From Armatimonadota bacterium (lineage in GTDB: Bacteria > Armatimonadota > DTGP01 > JAHWJO01), in the NCBI GenBank assembly GCA_019348365.1, contig JAHWJO010000003.1, positions 1 to 25,173 of the forward strand: a DNA stretch of 25,173 nt, given 5' to 3'. Under the pieces are notes generated by a model, which was given only the letters and a program-made list of their open reading frames with translations, was not told where the DNA came from and searched no databases. Both the position numbers and the translations under genes were made by a program. Shown here piece by piece: positions 1 through 9,945 of the stretch. Within the stretch, counting starts at the first letter, position 1. The number at the start of each line of letters is the position of its first letter.

Positions 1-181
1 CTCTTATCAACTCCTCCTCAACCCTCAGCTTTTAGGCTTAGCTTGATGCACATGATAAAAGGAAAAGCAGAACCAGGAGGATCCAACCCGCATAAAACAG
101 GATGAAGCCCCCGGCCATCGGGACCGCGCCCTGCCGCAGTTCTCATGCTTTTGACGGCATCTCCCACAGCGCCACCTCACA

Positions 182-904
182 TCAGCCGGACGGCTTCATC
201 CCGCCAAACACCGCCAGCTCCAGCCATTTGAAGTAACAGTCCACCTGCCGGAACCCGATCTCCCTTAGCCAGTGCAGTTGGACTTCCACCCCCTCCAGAA
301 TGTTATCTGTCGAGTCCTTGTACTCCTTTTTCCCGTCCTCACCTGTATCTGACGGTCCTAAGCCGTTCCGACAGGCATGCCGGTTAAGGTGCTCCTGAAA
401 CAAGGAGTGGAATAGATCTTCCAACTCCGGGGTGGGGGAGGCGACGTGCTCCAGGTTCAGGAACATCCCGCCGGGTGTGAGGGCTTCGTAAATCTCACTG
501 TAAAGGGCGCGTTTCCGCGCGTGCGGCAGGTGGTGGATCGCGTAGCCGGAGACGATCAGGTCCGCCTCTTCCGCCCCGATCCAGCCATTGATGGGGTCGG
601 ACAGGTCGGCCCGGACCACCTCGCAGCGGCGGGCGTACGGCGCCATGGCTTCCCTCGCCTGACGGAGCATCGGTTCCGAATGGTCGGCAAGAAACGCGCG
701 GGCATCGGGGAAGGCCTCCAGCAGCGTTCGCGCCATGATGCCGTCCCCGCATCCCAAGTCCACGATGCGCCGGGGAAGGGGACGGAATCGCGCGACGAGC
801 TGGAGCATGATCCGAAGCTGGTCCGGGCCGTAGGGGATCGCCCCCCGCACCTCGTCCAGATGCCGCCGAGCGACCTCTTCCTCCTTCCAGGTCTGGCTCG
901 CCAC
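182..904 (-). CDS. Class I SAM-dependent methyltransferase
   Basis: Probably transfers a methyl group from S-adenosylmethionine to an unknown small substrate in the cytoplasm. The glycine-rich SAM-binding motif I (VDLGCGDG) lies near residues 48-55. An acidic strand end (FLADHS) and the later motif DLIVSGYAIHHLP follow, typical of the Methyltransf_11/25 type. I chose the GTG at 904 because AGAGAGGAGG sits 6 nt upstream of it. The reading frame stays open to an ATG at 1000, but those 32 extra codons are largely a translation of the palindromic repeat at 932-980 and have no good ribosome-binding site. The product is 240 aa, normal for the family. It follows leuA on the same strand across a 195-nt gap holding an inverted repeat, so co-transcription is uncertain. 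The substrate cannot be predicted. Confidence 0.85.
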   Translation of the reverse strand: MASQTWKEEEVARRHLDEVRGAIPYGPDQLRIMLQLVARFRPLPRRIVDLGCGDGIMARTLLEAFPDARAFLADHSEPMLRQAREAMAPYARRCEVVRADLSDPINGWIGAEEADLIVSGYAIHHLPHARKRALYSEIYEALTPGGMFLNLEHVASPTPELEDLFHSLFQEHLNRHACRNGLGPSDTGEDGKKEYKDSTDNILEGVEVQLHWLREIGFRQVDCYFKWLELAVFGGMKPSG

Positions 905-931
905 CCCGAACCTCCTCTCTCCATAGATCCC

Positions 932-1091
932 GGCGAATGAATTCGCGGCAACAACGGCACGAAGTCGCCCTCCGGCGACTTTACTCCTATTCAGCTTCAT
1001 CAGAAAAGCCGGATTAAACCCTTCAGAAGAGGCGGGAAGAGAGTCCGCATAGGCGGACTTCGTGCCGTTGTTGCCCGCGAATTCATTCGCC
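932..1091. repeat. Inverted pair of modular palindromic repeats
   Basis: Two copies of one repeat face each other between leuA and the methyltransferase. Copy A (932-980) and copy B (1042-1091) share a 35-36 bp unit of opposite orientation that differs by one inserted base. Each copy has two small palindromes: gcgaatgaattcgc, and a variable hairpin that is gtcgccctccggcgac in A and gtccgcataggcggac in B. The pair could fold into one long hairpin in RNA or a cruciform in DNA. There is no T-run after it, so it is not a classic terminator. It resembles a REP-type dispersed repeat. The family name is not known to me. Confidence 0.8.
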
Positions 1092-1099
1092 AGCGCTCC

Positions 1100-2884
1100 C
1101 TACCCGAACGCGCGGTTGACTCCGCTCAGGAGCGCCTTGATCGCCGCGACGCTGGTGTTCGGGTGAATGCCCACGCCGAACCTCGTGACTCCGTCTTCCG
1201 TGCGGATCTGGACGTAAGCCACCGCTTCCGCGTCCGAGCCGGATGAGCGGGCGTGCTCCCAGTAGTTGGCGATCTGGAAATTCGGGCAGCCCGCCGCGAC
1301 CAGCGCCTTCTTCGCCGCGTCGATGGGGCCGTTCCCAATGCCCTTCAGCTCGCGGTACTCGCCGTGGATATCGACGTTAAGCTCTCCCACCACGTCTTCG
1401 TCGTTCTCCTCGCGCTCCTCCACGGGATAAGAGCGGAAGTGATGGAAATGGTAGGGGCGGTCCAGGTCGAGGTACTCCCGCCGGAACGCCTCCCAGATGG
1501 CCGGGGCGTGCACCTCTTTACCGGATTCCTCGGAGATCTTCTGGATGACGGCGCTGAATTCGGGCTGCATCTCGCGGGGCAGGTCGCAGCCAAACTCCTC
1601 GTGCATGATGAACGCCACGCCGCCCTTGCCGCTCTGGCTGTTGATCCGGACGATGGGCTCGTACTTCCGCCCGATGTCGGCGGGATCGATGATGAAGTAC
1701 GGCACCTCCCAATCCCCGCCCTTCGCGGTATCGAGGGCGCGGAACCCCTTGCGGATCGCGTCCTGGTGGGAGCCGGAGAAGGCGGAGAAGACGAGGTCGC
1801 CCGCGTAGGGGTGGCGCGGGTGGACGGGCAGCTCGGTGCAGCGCTCGGCCACTTCGCGGATCTCCATGAGGGCGTGCAGGTCCAGCTTCGGGTCGATCCC
1901 CTGGGTGTACATGTTGAGCGCGAGGGTGACGATGTCCACGTTGCCGGTCCGCTCCCCGTTGCCGAACAGCGTCCCCTCGATCCGGTCCGCGCCGGCCAGC
2001 AGCCCCAGCTCGCTCGCGGCGACGCCGGTGCCCCGGTCGTTGTGGGTGTGGAGGCTGATGATGACGCTCTCGCGGTCCCCGATCTCGCGCCCGAACCATT
2101 CGATCATGTCGGCGTAGACGTTCGGGGTCGCCATCTCGACGGTGGCGGGGAGGTTGAGGATCATCCGATCTTTCGGGGTGGGCTCCCACACGTCCATGAC
2201 GGCGCGGCAGATCTCCACCGCGTAATCGAGCTCGGTGCCGGTGAAGCTCTCCGGCGAGTACTGGAAGACGATCTTCGTGTCGGTCTGCGCTGCGAGCTGC
2301 TTCACCCGTTTCACGCCCTGCACCGCCAGATCGATGATCTCTTCCTTCGACATGCGGAAGACGACGCGCCGCTGCAATTCCGACGTGGAGTTGTACATGT
2401 GGACGATGGCCTGCTTCGCGCCGTGCAGGGATTCAAACGTGCGGTCGATGAGGTGCGCGCGGGCCTGGGTGAGCACCTGCGGGATCACGTCGCCGGGGAT
2501 CATGTTCCGCTCAATGAGAATCCGGGTGAACTCGTATTCGATCTGGGAGGCGGCGGGAAAGCCGATCTCGATCTCCTTGAACCCGATGCCGAGCAGCATC
2601 CGGTACATCTCCAGCTTCTGCTCGATGTTCATCGGGTTGATGAGCGCCTGGTTCCCATCCCGGAGATCGACGCTGCACCAGAACGGCGCCTGGGTGATGC
2701 GGCGGTCCGGCCAGGTGCGGTCGGGCAGCGAGACCGGGAATTTGTCCCGGTACGCGACGTACTTCCCCGGCCGGTGCATCGACTTCGGGCCGGCGACGCC
2801 AGAACCGTTGCCCGACGGCGCCTCGACCCGATCCGGCGCTTCGGCAACCCCGCTGATTGCTTCTGCCTCCATTGATCTCTTCAT
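1100..2884 (-). CDS. leuA: 2-isopropylmalate synthase (LeuA type 2)
   Basis: Catalyses the first committed step of leucine synthesis: 2-oxoisovalerate plus acetyl-CoA gives 2-isopropylmalate. The 594-aa length and the N-terminal motif with YRDKFPVSLPDRTWPDRRI match the long actinobacterial-type (type 2) enzymes rather than the shorter E. coli form. The HMGL-like TIM barrel spans about residues 65-340, with DLRDGNQ (73-79) supplying the metal ligand and catalytic arginine, SLHTHND (277-283) giving the other metal-binding histidines, and GNGERTGN near 308-315. The C-terminal part (about 470-590) fits the LeuA allosteric/dimerisation domain that senses leucine. The ATG at 2884 has GGGAGAG just upstream. 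Transcription is probably controlled by the T-box leader at 2944-3375, so leucine would act at both RNA and enzyme level. No other leu gene is nearby. Confidence 0.95.
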   Translation of the reverse strand: MKRSMEAEAISGVAEAPDRVEAPSGNGSGVAGPKSMHRPGKYVAYRDKFPVSLPDRTWPDRRITQAPFWCSVDLRDGNQALINPMNIEQKLEMYRMLLGIGFKEIEIGFPAASQIEYEFTRILIERNMIPGDVIPQVLTQARAHLIDRTFESLHGAKQAIVHMYNSTSELQRRVVFRMSKEEIIDLAVQGVKRVKQLAAQTDTKIVFQYSPESFTGTELDYAVEICRAVMDVWEPTPKDRMILNLPATVEMATPNVYADMIEWFGREIGDRESVIISLHTHNDRGTGVAASELGLLAGADRIEGTLFGNGERTGNVDIVTLALNMYTQGIDPKLDLHALMEIREVAERCTELPVHPRHPYAGDLVFSAFSGSHQDAIRKGFRALDTAKGGDWEVPYFIIDPADIGRKYEPIVRINSQSGKGGVAFIMHEEFGCDLPREMQPEFSAVIQKISEESGKEVHAPAIWEAFRREYLDLDRPYHFHHFRSYPVEEREENDEDVVGELNVDIHGEYRELKGIGNGPIDAAKKALVAAGCPNFQIANYWEHARSSGSDAEAVAYVQIRTEDGVTRFGVGIHPNTSVAAIKALLSGVNRAFG

Positions 2885-2943
2885 GAGACTCTCCCGTATC
2901 CATCAACGTCTTGACCACTGAAAGAAATGCTATTTTAGAGCAA

Positions 2944-2997
2944 TAAAAAAAACCCCTCGCCTTTCTCCGCTCTGGGAGAACAGGGACGAGAGGTTCG
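2944..2997 (-). terminator. T-box intrinsic terminator
   Basis: On the minus strand, acctctcg pairs with cgaggggt around an internal gagcggag-containing arm, followed by a run of eight T residues (2944-2951). It lies just downstream of the T-box sequence, as expected for the terminator conformation. Confidence 0.85.
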
Positions 2998-3133
2998 TAA
3001 AAAACCTGCCGCGGTACCACCCCGCTTGCCGCACGCGCACGGTCCCCACCTCTTCCCGAGGAGCAGGGCCTTGCGATCCGATGTGCGACCACTTGGAAGC
3101 GCGATAACGGGCGCGACCCGAAAACGATTACTT

Positions 3134-3239
3134 CGGGGGTCGGTGTTCGGGGATCGGAGAGGGTTTCGGCACAACGGTTTACATTCCGTTGGACCGAAGG
3201 CTTCACCGATCACTGATCCCCGACCCCTGATCCCCGGGG
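3134..3239. repeat. GGGGATC-type cruciform repeat inside the T-box leader
   Basis: The arms on the two sides are built from ggggatcgg / ccgatcccc words and enclose an inner stem (ttcgg...ccgaa, aacgg...ccgtt). The element shares arrangement and words, including the right-arm stretch cactgatccccg, with the repeat at 9158-9266 ahead of rpsL. It fills the space where other T-box leaders have short Stems II/III. Confidence 0.7.
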
Positions 3240-3381
3240 TTTCACCGTTTTGGCTCCGAGGCGAGGGTTCGGCGGGGGCCGGCGTCGCTTTCCACCATGC
3301 GCGACTCTCTGGGGCTCGGCTCTCCCGCGTACTGCTCCTCATCACAGCCTTTGTGACATGGGCGCTTTTCAGCTTACCCGA

Positions 3382-3410
3382 ACTGTACCACACGGATTCG
3401 GCGGAGTCAA
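3382..3410 (-). promoter_or_regulatory. Sigma-70-like promoter of leuA leader
   Basis: Minus-strand TTGACT (3405-3410), a 17-nt spacer and TACAGT (3382-3387). Transcription would begin near 3375, a short distance before T-box Stem I. Confidence 0.7.
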
Positions 3411-3556
3411 GGAAGGCGCAAGCCTCCATCCGCCGCCGTCTTGCCCTGGCACGGGATGATCAGGAGATGAATCCCAATCACACGTCGTCTATCTTTGTGC
3501 CGGCAGCGCGGGGTCTCCCTACGGTCAGAGATCGAATCCTCTCCTCCACGAGAGAC

Positions 3557-4957
3557 TCATCGCCGGAACGTCAAGAGGGTAACGGATTCTTCCGGCAAGT
3601 GGATGCCGACCTGCAATTCGCCGTAGGTGATAGTATCGGTGGTGACGCCGGAGGACGAGATCCGGGTGTAAAGCAACGGCCTCGACGGAGCGAGCGGAGG
3701 CCATACCCCCTTGAACTGCGTGGAGACAGAATGGGCGACACTGCCCCGGTTGATCCAGAGGATCGACTTCAACGAGAGATCCGGTTCCGGGTCCGTACGG
3801 GGTTCCTTCGCCGGAGTCCATTTTCCGAGCACCGCGAACGGCTTCACGTCCGGGTGACTCGAGCGGACGGCGACGGTCCTCCCGACGAAGAAATGGTTCA
3901 GCAGATGGAACAGGTCCGCGCTGGGGCGGCGGTTGAAGCTGTTGTCCGTCTTCCCGTACCAGCCGTCCATCTCGTTCCAGGCCATCGTCCCGCCGGACCC
4001 CGCCTCGATGGATTTCGTGATGATGAGCGCGTCGAAGACGGTCCCGATATGGTTGTTCATGCGGGGATCGGGCGGGTTCCAGCTGATGTTGTACTCGTCG
4101 AGGAAGACGGGGACTTTGCGCCGGGTCCGTTTGGCGAGGTACTCCACCGCATCCCGCTGGTACGCGGCGATAGAGTCGGTCCGGTCGAAGATCGCCGCCG
4201 TGGGATCGTCCTTGCTGCCGCTCACATAGGCGTGCATGGAGAGGAAATCCATCTCTTTCGCCGCCCCATTGATGAAGGCGCGGACGTTCGCGGTGAGGTT
4301 CGGCTGCTGGAACGCGAGCCCGCCGACCTTGACCCTCCGGTCCGCCTTTCTCATAGCGGTGGCGCACTTCTTCCAGAGTTGCGTGAGCTCGTCCATCTTC
4401 CCCGCGCGGGAGTATTGCAGGTCCTTCTCGTTGATCGGCTCCCAGTAGCGGACGAACCGGCCCGGTGTCTCTTTATTGACGAGCGTGACGAGCCGCGCGC
4501 AGAACCGGGCGAAGTTCTCGTGCTCGGAGGGGTGCAGAAGCCCGTTTTCGGATTTCATCCAGCCGGGCCAGGTGGGGATGTTGAGGAGCAGCTCGTGGGG
4601 GTAGTCCAGCCGGGAGAGCCCGGAGAGGACGCTGCGTACCTTCGCTTCGTCCCAGGTCCGGTCCTTCTCGTTCACCCAGCCGAAGGGGTTCGTTTCGGCG
4701 TTCTCGCACATGGCCCCGTTATGGATGCGGAGCAGCGGCGCGCGCATGTAGCTCAGGTTGCTCCGGTATCGGGGATCGAACGGGAACTTCGGGTCCGGCC
4801 CCTTGTAGAGGTTGAGAGAGTAATGGGCTCCGGTCGCCTGCTGTTGCGGCTTCGACCCATCGACGGTGACCGTCACCGGCTCCGCAGCCGCGAGGCTCGC
4901 TGCCGTGAGCAAGGAGGAGCAGAGAAGCGCCACCGACCGGAATCGGCCCTTCGGCAT
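3557..4957 (-). CDS. Exported clan GH-A glycoside hydrolase, GH39-like
   Basis: A predicted secreted retaining glycosidase. With the start at 4957, residues 1-25 form a signal peptide: basic MPKGRFR, a hydrophobic core, then SLAAA-EP as the likely cleavage site. The mature part has a TIM-barrel pattern with a probable acid/base in YWEPINE (the second E, residue 177) and a probable nucleophile in FLDEYN (E288). Spacing and motif form match clan GH-A and most resemble GH39. The C-terminal about 110 residues look like the beta-sandwich that follows the barrel in such enzymes. Length is 466 aa. No strong Shine-Dalgarno precedes 4957; an ATG at 5041 lies in frame, about 7 nt from a TATAAT, and could be a leaderless start, but it would give an unusually long N-terminal region. 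The substrate (xyloside, arabinoside or other) is not predictable. Confidence 0.8.
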   Translation of the reverse strand: MPKGRFRSVALLCSSLLTAASLAAAEPVTVTVDGSKPQQQATGAHYSLNLYKGPDPKFPFDPRYRSNLSYMRAPLLRIHNGAMCENAETNPFGWVNEKDRTWDEAKVRSVLSGLSRLDYPHELLLNIPTWPGWMKSENGLLHPSEHENFARFCARLVTLVNKETPGRFVRYWEPINEKDLQYSRAGKMDELTQLWKKCATAMRKADRRVKVGGLAFQQPNLTANVRAFINGAAKEMDFLSMHAYVSGSKDDPTAAIFDRTDSIAAYQRDAVEYLAKRTRRKVPVFLDEYNISWNPPDPRMNNHIGTVFDALIITKSIEAGSGGTMAWNEMDGWYGKTDNSFNRRPSADLFHLLNHFFVGRTVAVRSSHPDVKPFAVLGKWTPAKEPRTDPEPDLSLKSILWINRGSVAHSVSTQFKGVWPPLAPSRPLLYTRISSSGVTTDTITYGELQVGIHLPEESVTLLTFRR

Positions 4958-5047
4958 GCGCGGCCGGTCACGGGGAGGGGTAATTGCCTGTACCGCTTTC
5001 GCAACTCGAACAGGATAGGGAAGGGGATTCAAAAGCTCCATACGTCT

Positions 5048-5053
5048 ATTATA
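5048..5053 (-). promoter_or_regulatory. -10 element (TATAAT) ahead of glycoside hydrolase
   Basis: A perfect TATAAT on the minus strand, 90 nt before the preferred start and 7 nt before the alternative ATG at 5041. No good -35 hexamer is seen at 16-18 nt. Confidence 0.5.
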
Positions 5054-5245
5054 GCTCATGGCCGGGGTAGCTCCGGCTATTCCTCCTGAACCGGACGTGA
5101 TCCGCATACGGGTCTCTGCCCGGATGTATGCCTTCGCCGCTTGCTTCTCTACGTATAAGGAAAAGGCCTGATGATTGGTACCGCGTCCGAGGTGCTGGCC
5201 TCGACTTCGACACTGACGCCAGCGACTCCCCCGGCTAGTGGAAGA

Positions 5246-5279
5246 TGAATAAGAGGGGAGCCCACATCGGACTCCCCTC
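5246..5279 (-). terminator. Probable fusA terminator
   Basis: A perfect 8-bp stem (gaggggag / ctcccctc, 5253-5260 and 5272-5279) with an 11-nt loop, followed on the minus strand by ttattc. The U-tract is short. It lies about 50 nt past the fusA stop. Between them (about 5290-5325) is a phrase of loosely repeated words (ttctcagcg, tttctgcgc, ctctgcggt) of a type that also occurs at 22436-22470. Confidence 0.55.
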
Positions 5280-5331
5280 CCGTAGTTTTCTTGTGTTCTC
5301 AGCGTTTCTGCGCCTCTGCGGTGAAGCAGAG

Positions 5332-7425
<2,094 letters not shown>

Positions 7426-7446
7426 ATGAGTCTCCTGGATTAGCAC

Positions 7447-8113
7447 TCCTGAGCACCGGTCGGTGTGAAAGGGTCTGGCTGAACCGCCCGTCCAACCGGT
7501 GATGGAAAGCGGAGGGAGGCTGGGGTGTCCACTGCTGTAGTAGAGTGAAGTAATAAAGGAAATAAGAGCGCAAAGAGAGAGTGTATCCCCCCCGATGCGC
7601 CTGTATTATGCACCGTTGTAATAAGCATTGAACGCGCCGGGCGGCCCGGAGCATTTTGTGCCTGATTTATGACAGAAAACCGGCCTTCCGGGTTCCCCGC
7701 ACCGCGCAGAAAACAGGGTTTTGTTGCGCCGAAGCGACAACGGCATTCCTGTTCTTCCTGAGGTTCTGTCCTCTATGAGCATCCCATGGGGATGATGCTC
7801 ATTTTCCACGAATCTAAAACGTTTGGGTCCCCTTTTAAAGGAAGGGGATCATGCGGGAACAGACTCCTCCCCCACAGGCGTCCCATGAGCATGTCTCGCA
7901 GGGGGTACCCCTCACGCGCGGGAGGCAGGGGAAATCCTCCTTCCCCTGCCCCTCGTTACTGCTTGCCCAGAGCAACCCCTGTGTAGGAGTAGGGTTGGGT
8001 GGGTGGGTGTAGCTCTCGGGAGAACGGAGGTTTACACCCTTTCCCGATCCAGCCACGCCCCCACACAGGGGTTTACACCCCCACACCCACCCCAACCCTC
8101 ATCCACACAGATT
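7447..8113. other. Hairpin-rich non-coding gap between rpsG and fusA
   Basis: I see no gene here. It holds several inverted repeats: a 9-bp stem atgagcatc/gatgctcat (about 7776-7803), gatcccctt...aaggggacc (about 7829-7850), ggcaggggaa...ttcccctgcc (about 7924-7952), and a GT-rich long inverted repeat. In that last repeat the left arm 7980-8011 and right arm 8074-8109 pair, and the right arm ends 4 nt before the rpsG stop. A short direct repeat, ggtttacaccc, occurs at about 8029 and 8070. No convincing fusA promoter was found, so fusA either reads through from rpsL-rpsG or has a weak promoter. Confidence 0.6.
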
Positions 8114-8584
8114 TTACCAGCGGTAATGCGCGAACGCCTTGTTCGCGTCGGCCATGCGATGGGTGTCTTCCCGACGCTTGACGGATGCGCCGGTGCCGTT
8201 CGCGGCATCCAGCAGCTCGCCCGTCAGCTTTTCGATCATCGTGCGGCCCGCGCGCTTGCGGGAGTTGGTGACGAGCCAGCGGATCGCCAGCGCGGTGCGC
8301 CGTTCCGGGCGCACTTCGATAGGGACCTGGTAGGTCGCGCCGCCGACGCGCCGGGGCTTCACTTCCACCACGGGCATCGTGTTCTTGACGGCCTGCTGGA
8401 AGACTTCCAGCGGGTCGCGCCCGCTGCGCTCACCGATGTTCTCCATCGCGGTGTAAAAGATCTTCTCCGCGACGCTCTTCTTGCCCCGCGTGAAGAGCCG
8501 GTTGATGAACCGGCTGACGAGGCGATCGTTGTAGACGGGATCGGGAATGATCTCCCGCTTCTCCGCCGGACCTTTTCTGGGCAT
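8114..8584 (-). CDS. rpsG: 30S ribosomal protein S7
   Basis: Primary 16S rRNA binding protein that nucleates assembly of the 30S head. The 156-aa product begins MPRKGPAEKR and contains the conserved blocks DPVYNDRLVSRFINRLF, the ENI...DPLEVFQQAV block, VGGATYQVPIEV and MADANKAFAHYRW. AGGAGA lies 6 nt before the ATG. It sits 144 nt downstream of rpsL, and that whole gap is filled by an inverted TTTTGGA array. In E. coli S7 represses its operon by binding the rpsL-rpsG intergenic mRNA; here that space has a quite different repeat structure. Confidence 0.97.
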   Translation of the reverse strand: MPRKGPAEKREIIPDPVYNDRLVSRFINRLFTRGKKSVAEKIFYTAMENIGERSGRDPLEVFQQAVKNTMPVVEVKPRRVGGATYQVPIEVRPERRTALAIRWLVTNSRKRAGRTMIEKLTGELLDAANGTGASVKRREDTHRMADANKAFAHYRW

Positions 8585-8594
8585 AGTCTCTCCT

Positions 8595-8724
8595 GAATTT
8601 TGGATTTTAGATTTTGGATTTTGGATTGCGGCCGTTCACGCTACGGTTGGATAACCGCCCGTGCTTCGGCCTGCCGCATCCACGGAAAGCTCCTGAGCGT
8701 AATCCAAAATCTAAAATCCAAAAT
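8595..8724. repeat. Inverted TTTTGGA heptad array between rpsL and rpsG
   Basis: The left arm (8595-8627) is tandem 7-mers of the form TTTTGGA/TTTTAGA. The right arm (8701-8724) is the reverse complement (aatccaaaatctaaaatcca and on). They enclose about 73 nt of ordinary sequence. The array touches the rpsG ribosome-binding site on one side and lies 4 nt from the rpsL stop on the other. Confidence 0.85.
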
Positions 8725-8728
8725 GGGT

Positions 8729-9142
8729 TTACTTGGGTTTCTTCGTTCCGTATTTCGAGCGGCCCTGCTTGCGGTCGCGCGTGCCGGCGGTGTCGAGCGC
8801 CCCGCGCACGATGTGATACCTCACGCCCGGGAGGTCCTTCACGCGCCCCCCGCGCACGAGCACCACGGAGTGCTCCTGGAGGTTGTGCCCGATGCCGGGG
8901 ATGTAGGCGGTCACTTCCTGGCCGTTGGAAAGCCGGACGCGAGCGATCTTTCGCAGCGCGGAGTTCGGCTTCTTGGGGCTGGTCGTCTTCACCACGAGGC
9001 AGACGCCGCGCTTTTGCGGTGCGCCGTCGGTCGGGGTGCTCTTGCGCTTCACAGAGTTGAACTCGCTGTGGAACGCCGTCACCGAGGTCTTTTTCTTGAC
9101 GGGCTTGCGGCCCTTACGAACCAACTGATTGATGGTCGGCAT
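8729..9142 (-). CDS. rpsL: 30S ribosomal protein S12
   Basis: Decoding-centre ribosomal protein. The 137-aa product shows PTINQLVRKGR at the start, PQKRGVC, TTSPKKPNSALRKIARVRL and VRGGRVKDLPGVRYHIVRG. The residues equivalent to E. coli K42/K43 (here K57/K58) and K87 (K102) are the wild-type lysines, so no classic streptomycin-resistance change is present. Asp103 is the position methylthiolated in many bacteria. An extra segment of about 13 residues (FHSEFNSVKRKSTPTDG region) lies before PQKRG relative to E. coli. The ATG at 9142 follows AAGGAGA with 4-5 nt spacing; the longer upstream frame is only repeat sequence. It is first in the rpsL-rpsG-fusA set and has a strong promoter and long leader. 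Confidence 0.97.
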   Translation of the reverse strand: MPTINQLVRKGRKPVKKKTSVTAFHSEFNSVKRKSTPTDGAPQKRGVCLVVKTTSPKKPNSALRKIARVRLSNGQEVTAYIPGIGHNLQEHSVVLVRGGRVKDLPGVRYHIVRGALDTAGTRDRKQGRSKYGTKKPK

Positions 9143-9157
9143 GTATTCTCCTTCGGA

Positions 9158-9266
9158 GGGGATCGGGGATCGGGGATCGGGGATCGGTAAAGCTTCGGGC
9201 AGACGATACTCGCTCCGTCCCCCCGAATGCCTCACTGATCCCCGGCCCCTGATCCCCGATCCCCGA
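9158..9266. repeat. GGGGATC heptad cruciform in rpsL leader
   Basis: The left arm has four tandem GGGGATC units (9158-9186) and the right arm (about 9234-9265) carries gatcccc units in the opposite sense. The arms enclose an inner ttcgg/ccgaa-type stem. It belongs to the same family as the element in the leuA T-box leader (3134-3239). It lies between the putative attenuator terminator and the rpsL ribosome-binding site. Confidence 0.8.
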
Positions 9267-9365
9267 AAAAATACCCCTCGCACACGGAGGGGCACAGGTC
9301 AACGGCTTGAGCAGGTTCAATCGGTGAATGATCCGTAAGCCCTGGGCTGACCCCCTTCGTGTGCG
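9265..9365 (-). promoter_or_regulatory. Possible attenuator/riboswitch-like leader of rpsL
   Basis: Two mutually exclusive structures can be drawn on the minus-strand RNA. Structure 1 is a 14-bp stem of 9352-9365 with 9279-9292 (one G-U) enclosing inner helices GGTCA/TGACC and GGCTT/AAGCC. Structure 2 is a terminator hairpin in which cccctc (9287-9292) pairs with gaggggt (9273-9279), followed by a run of T residues (9265-9270). The 3' strand of the long stem contains the 5' strand of the terminator, so forming the long stem would prevent termination. I could not match the inner sequence to a riboswitch class I know. A ribosomal-protein-binding leader is another possibility. Confidence 0.55.
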
Positions 9366-9465
9366 TTCGGAACGGCGGGGGACGAAATCGAGTGCCTCAC
9401 GCCGCCGATTCGAAATGGAGGTGCGCGAGAGTTCCGGAATCGGAACCCTACCACACAACATACCC

Positions 9466-9494
9466 ATTATATGCTCCGGCCGTCAAGAAGTCAA
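9466..9494 (-). promoter_or_regulatory. Strong sigma-70-like promoter of rpsL
   Basis: Minus-strand TTGACT (9489-9494), 17-nt spacer, perfect TATAAT (9466-9471). Predicted start near 9459, giving a leader of about 315 nt before rpsL. Small hairpins gttccg/cggaac and cggcgg/ccgccg follow in the early leader. Confidence 0.85.
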
Positions 9495-9719
9495 TCGAAT
9501 TGCGCTGAATTCCACGCTTTACGCGGGCTCGATTCCGCCCCTGTCCCTGCGACGAATTCTCATGACGCACCGCGGCTCACATGCTTCGGTATTCTTTCCG
9601 ACCCCTGTCTTATCGGAAGATGCCGGTCCCACCCGTTGAGATTGTCGTTTTTCATAGATTTCGAAAGGCCGAAAAGGAAACAGATCCCGCCTGTAGAATC
9701 GGATAATGAGATTGTCGGT

Positions 9720-9748
9720 TTGACATTCGCCGGAGGAACCTCTAACAT
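9720..9748 (+). promoter_or_regulatory. Probable promoter of KGG-repeat gene
   Basis: Perfect TTGACA (9720-9725), 17-nt spacer, TAACAT (9743-9748). A transcript from about 9755 would carry a 190-nt 5' UTR. Apart from this and the rpsL promoter on the other strand, I see nothing gene-like between 9495 and 9945. Confidence 0.55.
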
Positions 9749-9945
9749 ACAGATAAGCAATCGGGTGGCAGCTATAACCGCCACGCAAGAGGCTGATCCG
9801 CTTCGGGCGGTTCGTTTCTTCTGAGGGGCCGTTGCGAGTTGAGACTTCGGTCAACCGTAGGGTTCAATGGTTTTGCTTGCGTTCATCTCTTCAATCACGT
9901 TTCCCTTACTACCTCAATTCACCCTTTAATGGACGGAGGGGTCCG

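Larger units (their letters stand above)
2944..3375 (-). promoter_or_regulatory. T-box leader (leucine) of leuA
   Basis: A tRNA-sensing leader. The hallmark antiterminator sequence GGGGTGGTACCGCGG is on the minus strand at 3007-3025. The Stem I signature GATGAGGAGCAGTA is at 3330-3343, followed by an AGAGAG-type loop and GGTGGAA. A CTC (Leu) triplet at 3263-3265, in the context gaacCCTCgcc on the 3' side of Stem I, is the likely specifier codon; that call is an inference. An intrinsic terminator follows at 2944-2997. Uncharged tRNA-Leu would be expected to favour antitermination and raise leuA expression. The leader is long (about 490 nt to the start codon) because a dispersed repeat (3134-3239) occupies the linker between Stem I and the T-box. 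Confidence 0.92.

Noticed and set aside
38..118. Tiny minus-strand frame encoding a 26-residue hydrophobic peptide with a lipobox-like LLSC
   Set aside because: No ribosome-binding site, very short and no recognisable relative. It could be chance; I saw no other feature in 1-181.
3525..3556. Possible tRNA T-arm (gatcgaatcctctcc)
   Set aside because: No matching acceptor, D or anticodon arm upstream or downstream on either strand.
3026..5089. Very long plus-strand open frame opposite the T-box leader and glycoside hydrolase
   Set aside because: It is the antisense of a GC-rich coding region and RNA leader, with Arg/Val/Asp-rich composition and no domain pattern.
9147..9295. N-terminal extension of S12 upstream of 9142
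   Set aside because: The added residues are a translation of the GGGGATC repeat, and the ribosome-binding site fits the conserved MPTINQLVRK start.
9265..9365. Identification of the rpsL leader as a small SRP RNA or TPP riboswitch
   Set aside because: It has GGTCA and GAACCTG by chance, but lacks the GGAA/AGCAGCC tetraloop region of SRP RNA and the CTGAGA and GCGTAGGGAA blocks of the TPP aptamer.
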